Assembly (NCBI GenBank): GCA_011526395.1
Contig: WTHW01000119.1
Span: forward strand, 1-9,496
Direction of reading: 5' to 3'
Length of the DNA: 9,496 nt
From: Alphaproteobacteria bacterium
Lineage (GTDB): Bacteria > Pseudomonadota > Alphaproteobacteria > Puniceispirillales > Puniceispirillaceae
Shown here in pieces: positions 7,686 to 9,496 of the stretch. The position numbers were made by a program, and so were the translations under genes. Position 1 is the stretch's first letter, and each line of letters opens with the position of its first letter. The notes under the pieces are model-generated. The model did no database searches and was not told where the DNA came from. It saw nothing but the letters and a program-made list of their open reading frames with translations.

Positions 7686-8006
7686 TTATTTGTGCGTAAT
7701 GCTGGATAATTCAGCTTGCTCTATTTGATTTTCTTGAAGCTGTTTATCTTGCTTTTCTAGCTTTTTTTGCGCGCGATATAAGCGCAACCGAAGAGCTGAT
7801 ATTCTAATATTGGCGATGATGGCAATGACAGCTAACCCAAGGCAAAAAGAAGATAAAGAGACTAGCCAAATTGGTGCGCTCATCGCTGGTATTTGTGGCC
7901 ATATCGTTACGGCAATAACATCACCATTAGCGATAGCAAAAAAAGCGACATAGCCAAGCGCAACAAGTAAAACAACAGTTCCAAGACTCTTGGTCAATGC
8001 TGTCAT
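7686..8006 (-). CDS. lapA: LapA-domain (DUF1049) small inner-membrane protein
   Basis: The product has 106 residues with two predicted membrane helices, at about 8-27 and 44-67. A charged tail (about 70-100) rich in K, Q, E and L looks like a short coiled coil. The NGDVIAVTIWP segment between the helices fits the LapA/YciS domain. In E. coli LapA acts with LapB at the inner membrane to control LPS synthesis through LpxC stability. That role is inferred here, and lapB is not next to it. The position directly after ihfB supports the call, because E. coli also has ihfB-lapA. A good AGGAG site (8017-8021) lies ten bases before the ATG. The gene is 45 bases after ihfB and 13 before trpF. The family name is fairly secure, but the exact role in this organism is not. 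Confidence 0.82.
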   Translation of the reverse strand: MTALTKSLGTVVLLVALGYVAFFAIANGDVIAVTIWPQIPAMSAPIWLVSLSSFCLGLAVIAIIANIRISALRLRLYRAQKKLEKQDKQLQENQIEQAELSSITHK

Positions 8007-8016
8007 GGCGATATGT

Positions 8017-8021
8017 CTCCT
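8017..8021 (-). promoter_or_regulatory. Shine-Dalgarno for lapA
   Basis: AGGAG on the - strand lies ten bases before the lapA ATG at 8006 and sets the start of this small gene. Confidence 0.65.
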
Positions 8022-8051
8022 GACTTTTTGGTATTAACCCACAGATAAGAC

Positions 8052-8333
8052 TTATGATTTATTAAGACGCTCTTTCATACCTTTACCCATCTTAAAGAAA
8101 GGTACGGACTTAGCTTCAACGTGAACAGTTTCGCCAGTTCTAGGGTTGCGACCCATACGTGCTTCACGGTGGCGTACTGAAAAAGCGCCAAAGCCACGCA
8201 ACTCAACGCGGTCACCATTTTCAAGGGCATTTGTTATCGTGTCAAAAACAGCGCCAACAAGACGTTCAATATCACGATGATACAAGGTAGGGTTTTGTGC
8301 AGCCAGCCGTGCGATCAATTCTGATTTCGTCAT
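8052..8333 (-). CDS. ihfB: Integration host factor subunit beta
   Basis: IhfB forms a heterodimer with IhfA that binds and sharply bends DNA, acting in nucleoid structure, recombination and sigma-54-type promoters. The 93-residue length matches E. coli IhfB (94). The N-terminal helices begin MTKSELIARLA. The beta-arm carries the HU/IHF signature from RGFGAFSVR (46-54) to GRNPRTGE (61-68). Proline 64 is the residue that intercalates into the minor groove in IHF. The VELRGFG block and the place next to rpsA, as in E. coli, support IhfB over HU or IhfA. The ribosome site is weak, with AAGATAAG near the ATG. A candidate promoter and IHF-like site lie upstream at 8367-8406, and lapA follows 45 bases after the stop. 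ihfA is not in the window. Confidence 0.93.
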   Translation of the reverse strand: MTKSELIARLAAQNPTLYHRDIERLVGAVFDTITNALENGDRVELRGFGAFSVRHREARMGRNPRTGETVHVEAKSVPFFKMGKGMKERLNKS

Positions 8334-8366
8334 AACTTATCTTTACCCTAACTTTCAAAGCCTTAA

Positions 8367-8396
8367 AATATTGCCGTTCTAATCCAAGAGCGTCAA
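8367..8396 (-). promoter_or_regulatory. Candidate ihfB promoter
   Basis: On the - strand TTGACG (8391-8396, five of six against TTGACA) is followed after 18 bases by AATATT (8367-8372, four of six against TATAAT). This would start transcription near 8360 and give a leader of under 30 bases to the ihfB ATG. It lies after the rpsA terminator, where ihfB would need its own promoter. It may also drive lapA and trpF. Confidence 0.5.
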
Positions 8397-8411
8397 TAGG
8401 CTGATAACGGC
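8373..8411. repeat. Inverted repeat around the ihfB -35 region
   Basis: GCCGTT (8373-8378) and AACGGC (8406-8411) are exact 6-bp inverted arms 27 bases apart. One arm lies in the promoter spacer next to the -10 and the other just upstream of the -35. On the + strand the second arm is followed by TTTTTT, but no + strand gene leads into it, so a terminator role there is unlikely. Confidence 0.35.
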
Positions 8412-8417
8412 TTTTTT
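8394..8417 (-). promoter_or_regulatory. IHF-like binding site overlapping the ihfB promoter
   Basis: The - strand reads TATCAGCCTATTG (8394-8406), matching the IHF consensus WATCAANNNNTTR at all specified positions but one (G for A at position 6). Five bases upstream is AAAAAA (8412-8417), the kind of A-tract that flanks strong IHF sites such as lambda H'. The core shares bases with the -35 box, so IHF bound here would block RNA polymerase. Autorepression is inferred, not shown. Confidence 0.45.
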
Positions 8418-8440
8418 AGCAAAAGTAAGACTAAAAGGCC

Positions 8441-8478
8441 AAAAAAAGGCCCTATTTTTCAAAAATAGAGCCTTTTTT
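8441..8478 (-). terminator. Intrinsic terminator of rpsA
   Basis: Arms 8442-8459 and 8461-8478 form an 18-position inverted repeat. Read on the - strand, it is AAAAAAGGCTCTATTTTT, one base, then AAAAATAGGGCCTTTTTT. The single imperfect position is a G-U wobble in - strand RNA but a C-A mismatch in + strand RNA. The GC part ends in seven Ts in the rpsA direction (8447-8441). With a one-base centre, the innermost A-U pairs will open to form the loop. It begins 31 bases after the rpsA stop. Confidence 0.85.
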
Positions 8479-8509
8479 AGATTAGTGATTGCTTAAAAGA
8501 AGCAGAGCC

Positions 8510-9496
8510 TTAGGCTTCGTCATCTTTCTTTGCAAGTGCTGCACCAAGGATATCACCAAGGCTTGCACCTGAATCTGATGAGCCAAAGTTCGCCATTGCT
8601 TGCTTTTCTTCATTGATTTCACGCGCCTTAACAGACAATGTCAATTTACGTGTCTTTGTATCAATGGCAGTAATCACAGCATCTAGCTTTTCTTCAACAG
8701 CAAAACGGTCTGCACGTTGCTCAGAGCGTTCACGAGCCAGATCTGCGCGGCGGATGAAGCCTGTTAGGCCTTCACCAACGCGGACTTCAAGGCCGTTGTC
8801 AGTTACTTCAGTGATTGTACATGTGACAGTCTCACCTTTGCGCACTTGATCAACGAGACCTGCATATGGGTCTTCGCTCATCTGCTTAATGCCAAGTGAG
8901 ATACGCTCTTTTGTGATGTCGATATCAAGAACTTTTGCCTTGACCATGTCACCTTTGTTGAAGCCTTCAAGTGCTTCTTCGCCAGTCACTTCCCAAGAAA
9001 TGTCTGATAAGTGCACAAGACCATCAATCTCTGCGCTCAAGCCAACGAATAGGCCGAACTCAGTGATGTTGCGAATTTCACCTTCGATTTCTGTTCCAGC
9101 TGGGTTTGCGCTTGCGAACTCTTCCCATGGGTTGCCTTGAACCTGCTTAAGGCCAAGAGAGATACGGCGCTTTGCCATATCGATATCAAGAACCATAACT
9201 TCAATTTCTTGGCTTGTAGACACGATCTTGCCAGGATGAACATTCTTCTTTGTCCAGCTCATTTCAGAAACGTGGACAAGACCTTCGATACCCTCGTCTA
9301 GCTCAACGAACGCGCCGTAGTCAGTGATATTTGTCACACGGCCTGTTAGCTTTGTGCCGATTGGGAATTTCTCAGTTGCTGCTTCCCATGGATCTGACAT
9401 TAGCTGCTTCATGCCAAGTGAAATACGCTGTGTTTCTTGGTTGAAGCGGATAACTTGTACATCCACAGTTTGACCAACTGTCAAAGCTTCTGATGG
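8510..9496 (-). CDS. rpsA: 30S ribosomal protein S1, C-terminal part (5' end outside window)
   Basis: S1 binds mRNA leaders on the small ribosomal subunit and helps unfold them for initiation. The frame is open to the right edge; 328 residues are visible, of about 560 usual. The fragment begins PSEALTVGQTVD, so the TTG at 9484 is internal and not a start. The tail of one S1 domain (residues 1-30) is followed by three S1 OB-fold repeats at about 47-118, 132-205 and 220-290. Their cores include TDYGAFVELDEGIEGLVH, TEFGLFVGLSAEIDGLVH and a more divergent TDNGLEVRVGEGLTGF. Each of the first three units ends in an RISLGxKQ block, and the last has LTLSVKA. A short acidic tail ends KKDDEA. The domain number and position before ihfB favour RpsA over other S1-domain proteins. 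A terminator follows at 8441-8478. Confidence 0.96.
   Translation of the reverse strand, partial: PSEALTVGQTVDVQVIRFNQETQRISLGMKQLMSDPWEAATEKFPIGTKLTGRVTNITDYGAFVELDEGIEGLVHVSEMSWTKKNVHPGKIVSTSQEIEVMVLDIDMAKRRISLGLKQVQGNPWEEFASANPAGTEIEGEIRNITEFGLFVGLSAEIDGLVHLSDISWEVTGEEALEGFNKGDMVKAKVLDIDITKERISLGIKQMSEDPYAGLVDQVRKGETVTCTITEVTDNGLEVRVGEGLTGFIRRADLARERSEQRADRFAVEEKLDAVITAIDTKTRKLTLSVKAREINEEKQAMANFGSSDSGASLGDILGAALAKKDDEA

Noticed and set aside
8431..8450. Adjacent GGCC-A7-GGCC as a second terminator
   Set aside because: The arms are four bases and overlap the T tract of the rpsA terminator, so it is likely a by-product of that element.
9482..9484. TTG as the start of the S1-domain gene
   Set aside because: The frame is open to the window edge and the sequence starts in the middle of an S1 domain.

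Overview
The window looks like ordinary chromosomal housekeeping DNA from an alphaproteobacterium of moderate to low GC. The evidence is an AddA-type helicase-nuclease and the gene order addA-trxA-folC-accD-trpA-trpB-trpF-lapA-ihfB-rpsA, which is typical of that class. I cannot assign a genus from the sequence. Coding density is very high. Ten protein genes are present, two of them cut by the window edges. No tRNA, rRNA, CRISPR array, insertion sequence or phage gene is visible, and no stretch over 300 bases lacks a gene. The longest non-coding stretch is 8334-8509.

Layout: on the + strand, bases 2-2227 hold the 3' two-thirds of addA (recombination repair), followed by trxA (thioredoxin). All other genes are on the - strand. 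Read in their own direction from the right edge, they are the 3' part of rpsA (ribosomal protein S1), an intrinsic terminator, a candidate promoter with an IHF-like site, ihfB (IHF beta), lapA (small membrane protein), trpF, trpB, trpA (late tryptophan synthesis), accD (acetyl-CoA carboxylase beta) and folC (folylpolyglutamate synthase). The two blocks converge at 2638/2641 with only two bases between the trxA and folC stop codons.

Function: trpF, trpB and trpA supply phosphoribosylanthranilate isomerase and both tryptophan synthase subunits; trpE/G, trpD and trpC are not in the window. accD and folC add fatty-acid and folate functions to the same tightly spaced series. ihfB and lapA follow rpsA as they do in enterobacteria, but trpF comes next here, where E. 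coli has lapB and pyrF.

No undescribed biological system is visible. The points most worth checking are regulatory: a lambda H'-like IHF site overlapping the likely ihfB promoter, a probable trxA terminator inside the folC coding sequence on the opposite strand, and an rpsA terminator whose stem pairs fully only in the rpsA transcript.
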